Shown one piece after another: positions 17,301 through 26,511 of a stretch of 64,000 nt of DNA. A program made the translations under genes and the position numbers. Numbering within the stretch: position 1 is the stretch's first letter; each line of letters begins with the position of its first letter. Under the pieces are notes generated by a model that did no database searches, had not been told where the DNA came from, and saw nothing but the letters and a program-made list of their open reading frames with translations. This stretch comes from SIRX01 sp965214475 (GTDB lineage: Bacteria > Actinomycetota > Rubrobacteria > Rubrobacterales > Rubrobacteraceae), in assembly GCA_965214475.1 (NCBI GenBank), contig OZ243953.1, positions 992,001 to 1,056,000 on the forward strand. The letters run 5' to 3'.

Positions 17301-17993
17301 CTAGCAGACTACCCGAATGTGAAAGCCGTCCTCTTCGATGGTGTTGCCGGCAGGCCCGACTCGTGCGTAAGGTATCGTGAAGTCGAAGGAGTCCGCAAAT
17401 GGATTGGGCTCTATACTTAGAGTTCGTCGATCCTGCCAGATGGGCTGGAGCTTCTGACCCATAAAATCGAAGCCGTCTTTATACCAAGGGAAGGTATTCT
17501 CGCCGGGCTCGTTGAGACACACGAAGAGGGAGAAATCGTCACAAAGCTGGAGCAGGCGGAAATTATACTCCGCGTTCGACAGCCAACCTTGCGGCATCCG
17601 GGCTTCGATCCGCCCCCGGCGTCCGGCCTCTCTCTCTTTGAATTCCACCGCTACGGGCTCCGAAGAATCCCGGACGAACGAACTATAGTGCAGACTACAG
17701 AGGTAGGAAGCATAAGGCTCTTGGGCTTCGAGTTGATCCAGGCCGTGTTTGTAGGCCCGGAGTTTGGGCCCCAACGGGTAGTCTATAAAAGAGTAAGGCT
17801 CTCCCGTGTCGGGATTGAACCGGACCTCTTCGTCCAACTCTTGCCAACCGACATCGTGGTTGGTAATGGCGAAAAGCGTGGGCCTTGCCGGCATGGTTTG
17901 CGCGCTCCAGTGCCGGGCAAACTCGCCGGAAATCTGCCCATGATCGTGCTGCCGGACGAGCAGGAAAGAGTCTTTGAGCTTACGAACTATCAT
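17301..17993 (-). CDS. DUF3891 family protein
   Basis: A 230-residue cytosolic protein of the uncharacterised DUF3891 family. Conserved features are QHDHGQISGEFARHW near residue 14, TNHDVGWQELD near 44, and later YKHGLDQL and SLHYSSF. The His-Asp pairs suggest an HD-like metal site, so phosphohydrolase activity is possible but unproven. It ends with a beta-rich segment (DFTIPYARVGPAGNTIEEDG). It lies 37 bases upstream of the M42 gene on the same strand and may be cotranscribed with it. Confidence 0.82.
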   Translation of the reverse strand: MIVRKLKDSFLLVRQHDHGQISGEFARHWSAQTMPARPTLFAITNHDVGWQELDEEVRFNPDTGEPYSFIDYPLGPKLRAYKHGLDQLEAQEPYASYLCSLHYSSFVRDSSEPVAVEFKEREAGRRGRIEARMPQGWLSNAEYNFRLLQLCDDFSLFVCLNEPGENTFPWYKDGFDFMGQKLQPIWQDRRTLSIEPNPFADSFDFTIPYARVGPAGNTIEEDGFHIRVVC

Positions 17994-18048
17994 CGGGCGA
18001 GCTTACACCAAAGCGTTTGAGCTGACTAGCTGAGATGCTGACCAGCTT

Positions 18049-18591
18049 TTAGAGTACCGGCCGGCGTCCCACGGCTAGCGGTGCGTCGAGGCTTTCGTCT
18101 TCGAGGACAGCCTCTTGAACTTCCTCGAACGACTCGCCGGGAACGGTTACGAGAGCCAGGGCAAACCCCAAGGGGAAATTTTTCTCCCATTGTTCAGCCA
18201 ACTCTTCGGGCATCCCCATATGGAGCAGCTTCTTCTGGAGCCGGGGCTGACGGTAGTAGAGAAAGAGCCCGATCAGGGAGCCGATGACGAGCAAGATTTC
18301 TACGGTGAGGCCAGTCAAGAGGTGGATAGCACCCATGAGGACAGCCGTCGCCGTGACCCCGAGGAACATACTGGCAAACTCGAACCACTGCATACGACTG
18401 AGTCCCGACTCGACCCTTCGGGTCCGGACTTCGGGTAGAGACACCCCGATCACCCGCTCATCCCGCCTTCGGCTCAGGACGAGCAGCGACTCACCGGGTA
18501 CATCTAAATCTTCCAGACGCTCGTCAAGAGCTTTCAAGGCGCCCAAGTTCGGGGCTATAGCCCCGATAGTATAGTAACGTGTGATACCCAT
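18049..18591 (-). CDS. Two-helix membrane protein, function unknown
   Basis: 180 residues, unrecognised. A soluble N-terminal part (1-68) has an ACT/ferredoxin-like look (strand YYTIGAIAPN, helix, strand ESLLVLSRR). Two transmembrane helices follow at about 72-90 and 93-111, joined by a very short turn, then a charged C-terminal helix region and a Gly/Glu-rich end. The N-terminal layout resembles stress-protein 17M-like flavour domains fused to membrane hairpins, but that is a guess. It lies 55 bases upstream of DUF3891 on the same strand. Confidence 0.75.
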   Translation of the reverse strand: MGITRYYTIGAIAPNLGALKALDERLEDLDVPGESLLVLSRRRDERVIGVSLPEVRTRRVESGLSRMQWFEFASMFLGVTATAVLMGAIHLLTGLTVEILLVIGSLIGLFLYYRQPRLQKKLLHMGMPEELAEQWEKNFPLGFALALVTVPGESFEEVQEAVLEDESLDAPLAVGRRPVL

Positions 18592-18635
18592 GCTTGGACT
18601 TTACCGTACTTGTCGGCACGGGCCGGTAAGTAACT

Positions 18636-19157
18636 TCACCACACAATCAGGAAAACGGAGGCTGTTAAAAGGCCGATAGTGCTACCGGCCAACACGTCCA
18701 GCGGATAGTGGACCCCGAGATACACACGAGACATTACGGTCAAGACAGCCGCCGGAACGAGCACCGGGTAGAGCACCGGGTAGAGCACCGCCAGCGTAAG
18801 CGCACCGGCGGCTGCGGTCGCCGAGTGGCCGGAAGGAAAAGAACTCGAAGAGGGAGTTTTTATGAGGGGCGCTATGCTGGTGTCGTAGACAAAAGGACGT
18901 GCCCGGTTAAAGAGGTGTTTCGTGACTTCGGCGATCGTCCAGGAGAGCGCGATGGCCGCCCACGGTATTATGAGGTTCCGAAACTGGAATCCAGTCACTA
19001 TGAAAGCTCCCGCCGCGATAAAACCCCACAGGGCGCCGGCGGTTCCTGCCACCGTAAACCACCGCATGACCGCGGTCAGTGGCGGCCATCTCAAGCCAAA
19101 GATCGTTCGGAACAGTGAGCGATCCAGGTCTTTGATCTTCCAAGTAAAGCTCTTCAA
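18636..19157 (-). CDS. PAP2-family phosphatase (membrane)
   Basis: A 173-residue integral membrane phosphatase of the type-2 phosphatidic acid phosphatase family, acting on phospholipid or isoprenoid phosphates. All three signature motifs are present: KHLFNRARPF, PSGHSA, and SRVYLGVHYPLD with the catalytic His. Five to six hydrophobic helices are visible. TTG start with only a weak ribosome binding site. Between motifs two and three a 12-base direct duplication produces YPVLYPVL, a recent tandem expansion inside a membrane helix. It could be an undecaprenyl-pyrophosphate phosphatase or a lipid phosphatase; the sequence does not decide. Confidence 0.92.
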   Translation of the reverse strand: MKSFTWKIKDLDRSLFRTIFGLRWPPLTAVMRWFTVAGTAGALWGFIAAGAFIVTGFQFRNLIIPWAAIALSWTIAEVTKHLFNRARPFVYDTSIAPLIKTPSSSSFPSGHSATAAAGALTLAVLYPVLYPVLVPAAVLTVMSRVYLGVHYPLDVLAGSTIGLLTASVFLIVW

Positions 19158-19238
19158 AGGCCACGCATTCGCTAAAAGGAAATATTACCGTACGGCTCCT
19201 CGTTACATTGTAGCTTTGGGAGCACCGCGCTGCGAATA

Positions 19239-20027
19239 CTACTTGTTTTTCTCTTTCTTGATTGTGGGCTTCTTTTTGGAGCCGACTACCTGACCGTAGT
19301 TGAGGATGGTAACGAGGAAAATCCCGCCGAGGATATTTCCTAGAGTCGTGGGTAGCAGGAAGTCCCACCCATACTCTCCCCAGGTAAATTCACCGGCGAA
19401 CACACCCATAAGCGCCTCTGAAGAACCGGCTATACAGTGCGGCAAGCCGGCGGCGGGTATCAGGAACGCCAGGCCGTAGATAAAGAAAACCTGGGAGACG
19501 GTGTCACGAGAGGCCGCGACCATCCAAGCTATCAGGGCCACGATCCAACCCCCGAATATCCCCTTTATGGCGAGGCTCATGAAGCTGTATTCGATCTTTT
19601 TGGAGACCTCTTCGAAGAGCAGAGTGAGCGCCGGGGGATCTAGTATATTCGCGTAGTAGGAGGTAGCAGCGAACGCTGCGGCTCCCAGGAGGTTGAAGAC
19701 CAGTATCACGACCCACAGCCGCAGCATGTTCATCAGGCGCGACCTGTTGGAGAGTATTACCACCACCGGGGTTACGGTGTTCTCGGTAAAGAGTTGTGCC
19801 CGTCCGATGATAACGATCAAGAATCCTATCGGATATACGAGCATCGCCGCGAGCCCAATACCGCCGGTCATGGAACCAACGACCGCCATGGCCACCGCCC
19901 CGAACGAGATGTTTAGCCCCGCGGCGAACCCACTGAAAGCGAGACCTGCACTGGCCCGGTCAAGTTCTTTACGACCGTCCTCTACTACGGTCTCTAATAT
20001 CTCTCCTGCAGTCTTTGAATCAGTCAT
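19239..20027 (-). CDS. Formate/nitrite transporter (FNT) family channel
   Basis: A 262-residue pentameric channel/transporter of the FNT family, passing small monovalent anions such as formate, nitrite or hydrosulfide. Six helices are visible, with the broken-helix segments FAAGLNISFGAV and GLPHCIAGSSEAL (the second carries the constriction-loop His), plus IGRAQLFTENTVTPV. It is nearest to the YfdC-type subgroup, whose substrate is unknown. The C-terminus is strongly basic (KKKPTIKKEKNK). The ATG lacks a good Shine-Dalgarno sequence. Neighbours give no metabolic hint. Confidence 0.9.
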   Translation of the reverse strand: MTDSKTAGEILETVVEDGRKELDRASAGLAFSGFAAGLNISFGAVAMAVVGSMTGGIGLAAMLVYPIGFLIVIIGRAQLFTENTVTPVVVILSNRSRLMNMLRLWVVILVFNLLGAAAFAATSYYANILDPPALTLLFEEVSKKIEYSFMSLAIKGIFGGWIVALIAWMVAASRDTVSQVFFIYGLAFLIPAAGLPHCIAGSSEALMGVFAGEFTWGEYGWDFLLPTTLGNILGGIFLVTILNYGQVVGSKKKPTIKKEKNK

Positions 20028-20179
20028 AGATGAGGATCATACTACAAGCACAATCGTCTACCGCGAGCGGTATCACAAACACTGCTGCGTTGTTCTCCGA
20101 TTCTTCTTGGTTGAAGTAGAATAGAGTAGACGTTTGACGCACTGGTTTTACAAGAAGACGATAGTCAGGAGTGGCTAAG

Positions 20180-20446
20180 GTGAAGAAAGAATTGGTCGAG
20201 AAGATAGTACAAGAAGCCCGCGAGGAAGAGGCGAACCTGGTGATCTGGGACCGTCGGGACACTTTCACCGTCGAGGCCGACGACCTCTCGGAGCTGGAGA
20301 TGGCCGACGAGTATCTGCAAGCGAAGATGCAAGACGGCCGCTCGACCGTCTACGTGGAATACGATTTGATCTACAAGCTCGTAGTCGAGAAAGAGGGCAA
20401 GGCTCGCTCGGGAACCCGCGCCGGTTTCGGAGCCTCCTCGGAGTAA
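20180..20446 (+). CDS. Small conserved-looking protein, unknown
   Basis: 88 residues, unrecognised. The GTG at 20180 has AGGAG eight bases upstream; an in-frame GTG at 20171 overlaps that site and is less likely. The sequence is a helix (KELVEKIVQEAREEEANL), a beta-alpha-beta-like middle (DTFTVEADDLSELEMADEYL, then STVYVEYDLIYKLVV) and a flexible Gly/Ser tail. It is cytosolic with no Cys. It lies between the divergent FNT gene and the convergent CBS-ACT gene. Confidence 0.7.
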   Translation: MKKELVEKIVQEAREEEANLVIWDRRDTFTVEADDLSELEMADEYLQAKMQDGRSTVYVEYDLIYKLVVEKEGKARSGTRAGFGASSE

Positions 20447-20460
20447 AGAGAGCCCGGTAA

Positions 20461-20527
20461 CCTCGGAGGCCTAGACAAAAAGAGAGCTTTCCCACTCCCG
20501 TCTTCGTAGGCCTCCAGACACCCCGAG
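20461..20527. terminator. Inverted repeat between convergent genes
   Basis: Arms GGAGGCCTA (20465-20473) and TAGGCCTCC (20507-20515) are perfect. Outer CCTCGG/CCGAGG can extend them after a short bulge. The loop is 33 bases and includes AAAAAGAGAGCTTTCCC. Its position between two convergent stops suggests a bidirectional terminator. Confidence 0.45.
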
Positions 20528-20587
20528 GCTATTGCGTCTCACAGGCGAACAGCCTTGAAACACCATTAGAAGATTTTGGTGGTCCGG

Positions 20588-21250
20588 CTACAGTTCTCTG
20601 GGGCCGGTTCCTACGGGCGCGGTGGACTCTACTCCGCTCGTTCGGTAGCCGGCCTCTTCCAGGGCGCGAACCACACCGGTTGGGTTGGTGGTCTCCAGGC
20701 GCAGGAGGATGGTTCGGTGGCTGGCCTTTTCGGCCGGGGAAAGAAATACGCTGGAGATGTTGACCTGGCGGTTCCGGATCACATCGGTGACGTTTGCCAA
20801 CATCCCCGGCTCATTCGGCACTTCGACCTCCACCCAGCTACCACGGTCCTGGGCGCCGACGAGAAAGGCCAGCGTCCGCATCATGTCCTGGGAGGTGATG
20901 ATGCCGACTAATTTTCCTTCGTCTACTACCGGCAAGCAGCCGATTTTGTGATCGTGAATCTCACGCGCCGCGTGGTCTATGGTGTCTAGCGGGTGTATAG
21001 CGTATACGTCCGTGCTCATGATGTCCCGTACCCGGACCCAGCCCAGGGTGTTCTCCTGGTCTCTGCCGCCCCTCGGTGGACTGACGTCCCGAAGGTCCCG
21101 GTCGGAGATCAGACCCAGCAACCGCCCCTCTTCTACGATAGGCAGGTGACGAATTCCCTTCTCGCGGCATATCCCCCAGGCCCGGGCGGCGCTCGCCTCG
21201 GGCTCTAGCGTGACGACGTCCTGCGTCATGGCGTCCCTTACTCTTAGCAT
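20588..21250 (-). CDS. CBS-pair plus ACT domain protein (AcuB-like)
   Basis: 220 residues: a first CBS motif (about 5-58, RVRDAMTQDVVTLEP to LLGLISDRDLRD), a second (about 74-128, VRDIMSTDVYAIHPLDT to LVGIITSQDMMR), then an ACT domain (about 138-205, WVEVEVPNEPGMLANVTDVI). This is the AcuB arrangement, thought to sense adenine nucleotides and an amino acid or related ligand. In Bacillus AcuB is tied to acetoin use, but no acu genes are here, so the role is open. AGGAGG lies 8 bases before the ATG. Confidence 0.9.
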   Translation of the reverse strand: MLRVRDAMTQDVVTLEPEASAARAWGICREKGIRHLPIVEEGRLLGLISDRDLRDVSPPRGGRDQENTLGWVRVRDIMSTDVYAIHPLDTIDHAAREIHDHKIGCLPVVDEGKLVGIITSQDMMRTLAFLVGAQDRGSWVEVEVPNEPGMLANVTDVIRNRQVNISSVFLSPAEKASHRTILLRLETTNPTGVVRALEEAGYRTSGVESTAPVGTGPREL

Positions 21251-21361
21251 CCGTATCTCCTCCTGAGTGCATCTCTAGCAGGGTCTGTATCCACCCAGCC
21301 CGCAAAGGCTCATCTTCAAGCTTAACACCCTGAAATAGTAGCCGCTATAGTCTGCCGCAGC

Positions 21362-23602
21362 TTATAAACCGTTGAGACTGTCCACGATAAGATCTGCATA
21401 GAGTTGCGCCCCCTCCGGCCGGAGGTGCATGCCATCCTCCCAGAAGATTTCGGGACGGTTTACGCTCGCGCCATACCAGTCAACGAGCGAAGCATGCGGG
21501 TGGCGTTCCACACCATCGGCTATAACCCGGTTGTTACGGAGCTCCCAGTTGCGGGGTACTTTGACGTTCACGAACACAGCCTGGCGTTCTTTGCCGACGA
21601 TACTCATCATCTCGTCGAACTCGGCGGCCCGGAGAGGACCATTATTGCCAATGTGAACGACGACTTTGTCTCCCAACTGTCCGGCGGCCTGGCGTTGGCG
21701 CAGAACGGCGATAGCATCCGAGGCCTGAAAGCCAACCTCCGCGTTTACGCTAGTGAGCGTCTCGACCCTGCTCCCGATATTCCCAAACTCGAAGGCTCCT
21801 ACCATCACCGAGTCCCCGACGGCGCTGACCGCGCCGGAAGACACGGCCGCGGTAGACGCATCTTCGGAAGCCGACTCTTCGTTCGGTTCGGGAGTTACAG
21901 AAGGGTTTGGGGCGTTTGCGGGCTCCTCGGGTGGAACCTGGTCCGGAAGGACTTCTTCACCCTGGGCCGCCGAGGGCGTTCCGGAATCTGTTTCGATCTT
22001 CTGCTTGGCGGCGGCGAACTGGGGTTGGTTCGGTGCCTCAGCCTGCACCACGGCGAGGCCGAGCACCACGCAGATAGCGATTGCACCCACCGTCCCTCCC
22101 GCCCACTGAAGGCCGAGCCGGGTGCGGCGTCGTCCCGCGGCCTCGCGCAACGACCGCCAGGAGCGTTCCAGGGCTCCGCGTCGGATTGGGGTCTCTACGA
22201 GACGGTACGAGAGGTCCGCCAGAATGATCGTCACCGCGAACCGCAGAATGAGCAACGGCAACCCTTCTAAGGGGATGTCTAGCTGGGGCCGGGTAACCAT
22301 AAAAACCGGCCAATGCCAGAGGTAGATGCTGTAGGAGCGCTGTCCAATCCAGCGCATTGGGCCCCATCCCAGTACGTTGGCACCCACCTGGGCGCGGGGG
22401 TGTACGACTATCAGGATGAGCAGAGCGGTGACGACCGCGACCAGCACAAAGCCGCCCCGGTAGATAAACGGCCGGAATTCGTCGAGGCTGAGGCAGAACC
22501 AGATGAGCATCCCTAGCGCCGCAAGGCCGACCAGGTCCAGCAGCCGGGGCACGGTCCAGCCCAGCCGATGCCGGACGTGCCGCCGGGCGCGTTGCAGGGG
22601 ACGATGACGGGCATCAGGATCGTAGCGCGCCGCCACCCGAATCAGCTCCGGCGCCCACACGAACGCCAGCGCGGCCCCGAAAAGCAGTCCGGCGGCCCGG
22701 GTATCGGTACCGTAGTAGATCCGGGACGGGTCCATGTTGGGCTGATACAGAACGGCCATCAACAACGCAGAGATCACCGCGCCACCGAACACCGCTGGCA
22801 TCCAGTAGCGGCAGGGCAAAAATACCAGGCCCGCCGTCAGCAACAGCGGCCAGATTATGTAGAACTGTTCCTCGACCGCCAGCGACCAGAGGTGCTGGAG
22901 CAGTGAGGGGCGTCCGGTCGCCTCGAAATACGATTCTTGGCTGAAGATCAGAAGCCAGTTAGTAACGTAGCCAATCGCCGCGACTACGTCATCGCGCAAT
23001 CGCGCCACCTCTTCGGGCAAAAACAAGACAGCGAAAGTCAGCGTCCCGACGAGCAGCAGATACAAAGCGGGCAACAAACGGCGCGCCCGTCGGAGCCAGA
23101 AAGCCTTGAGGTCTATGCTCCCCTTTTGTCGCCACTCCGCCAAAAGAAGCGCCGTGATGAGATACCCGCTAATAACGAAGAAAACCTCAACCCCGAGAAA
23201 CCCGCCCGGAACCCAGGCAAGCCCAGCGTGATAGAGGAGCACCGCGATGACGGCGAGCGCCCGCATTCCGTCCAGACCCGGCAAGTAAGAGAGTGTCGTG
23301 CCTCCGGGCTGTCCCGTGGGAGACTCGCTCTTGCCGCCCATTCGGCGCAACAGGCCGCTAGCGGACCTACCGGCACGCTCTACATACCGCTTCTTCTTGG
23401 GTAGTTCAGTGGTCTCCGGCTCGGGCTCCCCCTGCGGTTTCTCACGCCACTCCCACAGTATGAGATCCACGCTCGACTGCTTGCCCCGTTTACGAGGGTC
23501 TCGTCCGGGACCGGAGCCCGGGAGGCGTGTCCGGCTCCTCAAAGTGCGTTCCAGGCTCTTCCACAAAGAGACGCAGCATTGGTTAGACCGACACCTCTGC
23601 AA
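21362..23602 (-). CDS. OatA-like acyltransferase with C-terminal SGNH domain
   Basis: A membrane acyltransferase-3 domain (about 100-470, ten or more helices; GLDGMRALAVIAVLLYHAGL and FLGVEVFFVISGYLI) fused to an extracytoplasmic SGNH hydrolase-like domain. The SGNH part has GDSVM (Ser near residue 597), HIGNNGP, and DGMHLRP (Asp/His near 720). This matches OatA, which O-acetylates peptidoglycan or other cell-surface glycans and protects against lysozyme. A Glu/Pro-rich linker separates the domains. The N-terminus is uncertain: the first ~95 residues are basic and unusual, and the TTG start lacks a ribosome binding site, so translation may start later (for example the GTG near residue 45). 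Confidence 0.88.
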   Translation of the reverse strand: MQRCRSNQCCVSLWKSLERTLRSRTRLPGSGPGRDPRKRGKQSSVDLILWEWREKPQGEPEPETTELPKKKRYVERAGRSASGLLRRMGGKSESPTGQPGGTTLSYLPGLDGMRALAVIAVLLYHAGLAWVPGGFLGVEVFFVISGYLITALLLAEWRQKGSIDLKAFWLRRARRLLPALYLLLVGTLTFAVLFLPEEVARLRDDVVAAIGYVTNWLLIFSQESYFEATGRPSLLQHLWSLAVEEQFYIIWPLLLTAGLVFLPCRYWMPAVFGGAVISALLMAVLYQPNMDPSRIYYGTDTRAAGLLFGAALAFVWAPELIRVAARYDPDARHRPLQRARRHVRHRLGWTVPRLLDLVGLAALGMLIWFCLSLDEFRPFIYRGGFVLVAVVTALLILIVVHPRAQVGANVLGWGPMRWIGQRSYSIYLWHWPVFMVTRPQLDIPLEGLPLLILRFAVTIILADLSYRLVETPIRRGALERSWRSLREAAGRRRTRLGLQWAGGTVGAIAICVVLGLAVVQAEAPNQPQFAAAKQKIETDSGTPSAAQGEEVLPDQVPPEEPANAPNPSVTPEPNEESASEDASTAAVSSGAVSAVGDSVMVGAFEFGNIGSRVETLTSVNAEVGFQASDAIAVLRQRQAAGQLGDKVVVHIGNNGPLRAAEFDEMMSIVGKERQAVFVNVKVPRNWELRNNRVIADGVERHPHASLVDWYGASVNRPEIFWEDGMHLRPEGAQLYADLIVDSLNGL

Positions 23603-23807
23603 GTAAGGCTCGACATGATCTTGCTATTTTGTACGGCGGCGCTACAACGCCCCGAAAGTTGCATAAATTACACCCTCCTGGGTCCCGGGTTGCGGGGTTT
23701 TCATATTAACCTACGCCGGCCCCCAGGTCATCAGTAGATCAGCCCGGCCACGTAAATATTCTTCGCCGATGATAAGCTCACCACTACGAGATAAAAGGGA
23801 GGAACCT

Positions 23808-24794
23808 TTGCGAGCCTGGCAAGTAAAAGAACTCGGAGATCCTAAAAACGCCCTGACCCTGGAGGAGTTAGCAGATCCCTCACCCGAAGCCGGCGAAGTC
23901 ATCGTCGAGGTCGAGGCGGCGGCCCTGAACTTCTTCGACATCCTGCTGTGCAAAGGGGAGTATCAGGAGAGGCCGGATCTTCCCTTCACGCCAGGAGCCG
24001 AGGTTGCAGGAACCATCTCAGCCGTCGGAGCGGAGACGGAACTCGAAGAGGGCGCACGGATCCTGGCGACTCCCCCACTCCCCCGCGGCGGTTTCGCCGA
24101 ACGGGTCTCCGTTCCGGAATCCGCAACCTACCCAATACCGGACGACATGCCCTTCGAAGACGCGGCGGCGCTGCACATCGTCTACCAAACAGCGTACTTT
24201 GCCATCCACCGGCGGGCGGGACTGCGGGAAGGCGAAACGGTGTTGGTTCATGCGGGGGCCGGGGGCGTCGGCTCGGCGGCGATACAGCTGGCCCGGGCTG
24301 CCGGGTCGCGGGTCTTCGCCACGGCAGGCGGTGAAGAAAAAGTAGAAATTTGCCGCGACCTCGGGGCGGAGCTCGCCATAGACTACAAGCAGGAGAACTT
24401 CGTGGAGGTGGTCAAGGAAGCCACGGATGGCCGCGGCGCGGATGTGATCTTCGACCCGGTTGGGGGCGACGTGTTCGACGGTTCACGCCGGTGCGTAGCC
24501 TTTGAGGGACGCATCGTGGTGATAGGTTTCGCCGGCGGTCGCATTCCAGAAGCCCCGGCAAACCATCTGCTCGTCAAGAATTACTCCGTACTCGGCCTGC
24601 ACTGGGGCCTCTACGGCAAGATGGCGCCGCACCTTATCCGGGAGACCCATGAAGAACTAATGCACCTCTACACAGCAGGAAAGATAAAGCCCCTGATCCG
24701 CGACTCGGTACCCTTCAGAGAACTTCCCGACGCTTTGGAGCGCCTGGGCAGTCGGGGAACCTACGGCAAACTCGTTACTCTTCCAGGAGCTTGA
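23808..24794 (+). CDS. NADPH:quinone oxidoreductase-like MDR-family protein
   Basis: 328 residues of the zinc-free quinone-oxidoreductase branch of the medium-chain dehydrogenases. The N-terminal GroES-like domain includes AALNFFDILLCKGEYQ and PGAEVAGTI; the Rossmann part has VLVHAGAGGVGSAAIQLARA. Zinc-ligand cysteines of alcohol dehydrogenases are absent. The start is TTG 23808, five bases after GGGAGGA; an in-frame ATG at 23769 has no ribosome binding site. The preceding 205 bases hold no gene. Its last 20 bases overlap the convergent DUF2723 gene. Physiological substrate unknown. Confidence 0.92.
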   Translation: MRAWQVKELGDPKNALTLEELADPSPEAGEVIVEVEAAALNFFDILLCKGEYQERPDLPFTPGAEVAGTISAVGAETELEEGARILATPPLPRGGFAERVSVPESATYPIPDDMPFEDAAALHIVYQTAYFAIHRRAGLREGETVLVHAGAGGVGSAAIQLARAAGSRVFATAGGEEKVEICRDLGAELAIDYKQENFVEVVKEATDGRGADVIFDPVGGDVFDGSRRCVAFEGRIVVIGFAGGRIPEAPANHLLVKNYSVLGLHWGLYGKMAPHLIRETHEELMHLYTAGKIKPLIRDSVPFRELPDALERLGSRGTYGKLVTLPGA

Positions 24795-26511
24795 CGAGAG
24801 AGCCTTCGCTACCGGCCGGGACACTCTCACCCGGAGGAATGAGTCTGTAGAGAGCACCCTCTACGTGCAGCGTCCTGAAGCCCGCGTCGTAGAAGCTGGG
24901 GAAGTCGTTCCCCTCCTGATCTAGTATGTAGACGGGGCCGTACTCGGCGCTCTTTCGGGCGGGATTCACGCCTGCGAAGCCGCCGACACCGTAGCGACGC
25001 TCCGTGGTGGCCGCGTCGATGTCGTCGGGCCAGACGATATCCGTGTGGCGGTCCCAGTCGGGCCGCCACGGGTCGATGATCGTCAGATCCTGTCGCCTCT
25101 CTTCGATGAGAACCATGTACCATAGGCTGCTCCGATGATGGATGATGGTCGAATCCGGTCGGGCTTTGGAAGCGACCGTGTCGATGATCTTGCGTCCCCG
25201 GTCGGCGTCGCTCATGTCATTCTTAGAATAAGTGTCCCACACTCCATAAAGCGGCAGGAGTACCAAGACTGTGGAGGTGAAGGCCAGGAATATTCCGCGC
25301 TTGACGACCGGCAAACGCTTCGAAATACGCTCCACCGCCCGCAGTAGGACGCTAAAGCCGAAGGCTAGTAGTAGGGCCAGCATGAGAAAACTAGGGATAA
25401 AGTAGAGTTCGACATCGAAGATTTTGTACTCTATCGCATGGAAAGTCCACATCAGATAAGCGGGTATGATCATTGCCGCCGCCGCCCGATCCTGAATGAC
25501 CAGGGATACCGCACCAACCACCGCGATCGCCAAAAGCACCAGATTGAAGTCCCCCACCAGGTAGCTCCAGTAGAGCCCCAGGCGTTCCGGTATCTCTGAT
25601 GGACCGAAAGCGAAAGAGTTCTTATGATGTCCGCCGCCTTTGACGAAATACCAGAAGTTAGACCAGGTTGAGGGATCAGCCTCGTTCATCGGCGGATTCA
25701 TCGAGGCGCGGATAGGCAAGTATAGGTAAGGTACCAGCCCCAGCAGAAAGAGCCCAGCTCCTTTCAGCACCAGCCTCATGTCAGTGAGCTTACGCCAATC
25801 CGTTATGGCTACAAAGATGAAGCCCGCCGGAATAACCAGCCCGCTAGTTAGATGGTTGGTGAGCGCGAAGCCCATTAGAAAAGCGGCCAACAACAGGTAG
25901 CGATCTTTGCGGCGCTCCCGCCACACGAGCAGAGAGATTATCGGCAGCAGGATTAGAAGCGCGTTCAACGTGTAGATTTCGGTTATAACGGCCTGACTCC
26001 AGAAGATGCTCCCCAGCCCGAAAGCCAGAGCCGCCGCCAGCGCCGCGATAATCCGCTGACTCAATAGCAGCCCGGCAACGAACACCATTAGTACAGCCAG
26101 CGCCGAGTAGACCGCCGAAGACAGGTTTGTCAGGTAGGCCGGACTCCCGAACGGCAGATATGTGAACATATGCGTAAGCATTACCCAACTCGGCTCCCCA
26201 GTCGGCCCTGTTATCCCGAGCGTGATGGCCTGCGTCTGGAGCATTACCGAGTCCAGCAAAAGGGGACGATCGTAGTACAGAACGCCCGGCGCCAAAGTCA
26301 TTAGATACAGGACAAATACGAAGACCGATGCGCCCAAACCCGCAAAGACAGCGCCGGGTGTCACGCGGAAGTATTCCCTGTCTTTCTCAGACAATTTCCC
26401 AGCGAAAAAGCGCCCGGCGCCTGACTTTCGATTAAAGAGGTTCAGTCTCTTACCCCCACACCCGCCCAGCGGTATCCACGATGGTGCGTAGTTTGTGTTC
26501 TTCGTCTTCAA
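24775..26511 (-). CDS. DUF2723 / GT-C-like polytopic membrane protein
   Basis: A 578-residue membrane protein of the DUF2723 family, which resembles GT-C glycosyltransferases such as protein O-mannosyltransferases. About eleven helices are followed by a soluble C-terminal domain (from about 430). The first luminal loop has acidic residues (LAPGVLYYDRPLLLDSVMLQ) where GT-C enzymes place their catalytic aspartate. Read from ATG 26511 it overlaps the end of the upstream MetE-like gene by 62 bases. Internal starts (TTG in AGKLSEK, GTG in FRVTPG) would remove the overlap, so the N-terminus is uncertain. The two genes are probably cotranscribed. Confidence 0.82.
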   Translation of the reverse strand: MKTKNTNYAPSWIPLGGCGGKRLNLFNRKSGAGRFFAGKLSEKDREYFRVTPGAVFAGLGASVFVFVLYLMTLAPGVLYYDRPLLLDSVMLQTQAITLGITGPTGEPSWVMLTHMFTYLPFGSPAYLTNLSSAVYSALAVLMVFVAGLLLSQRIIAALAAALAFGLGSIFWSQAVITEIYTLNALLILLPIISLLVWRERRKDRYLLLAAFLMGFALTNHLTSGLVIPAGFIFVAITDWRKLTDMRLVLKGAGLFLLGLVPYLYLPIRASMNPPMNEADPSTWSNFWYFVKGGGHHKNSFAFGPSEIPERLGLYWSYLVGDFNLVLLAIAVVGAVSLVIQDRAAAAMIIPAYLMWTFHAIEYKIFDVELYFIPSFLMLALLLAFGFSVLLRAVERISKRLPVVKRGIFLAFTSTVLVLLPLYGVWDTYSKNDMSDADRGRKIIDTVASKARPDSTIIHHRSSLWYMVLIEERRQDLTIIDPWRPDWDRHTDIVWPDDIDAATTERRYGVGGFAGVNPARKSAEYGPVYILDQEGNDFPSFYDAGFRTLHVEGALYRLIPPGESVPAGSEGSLVKLLEE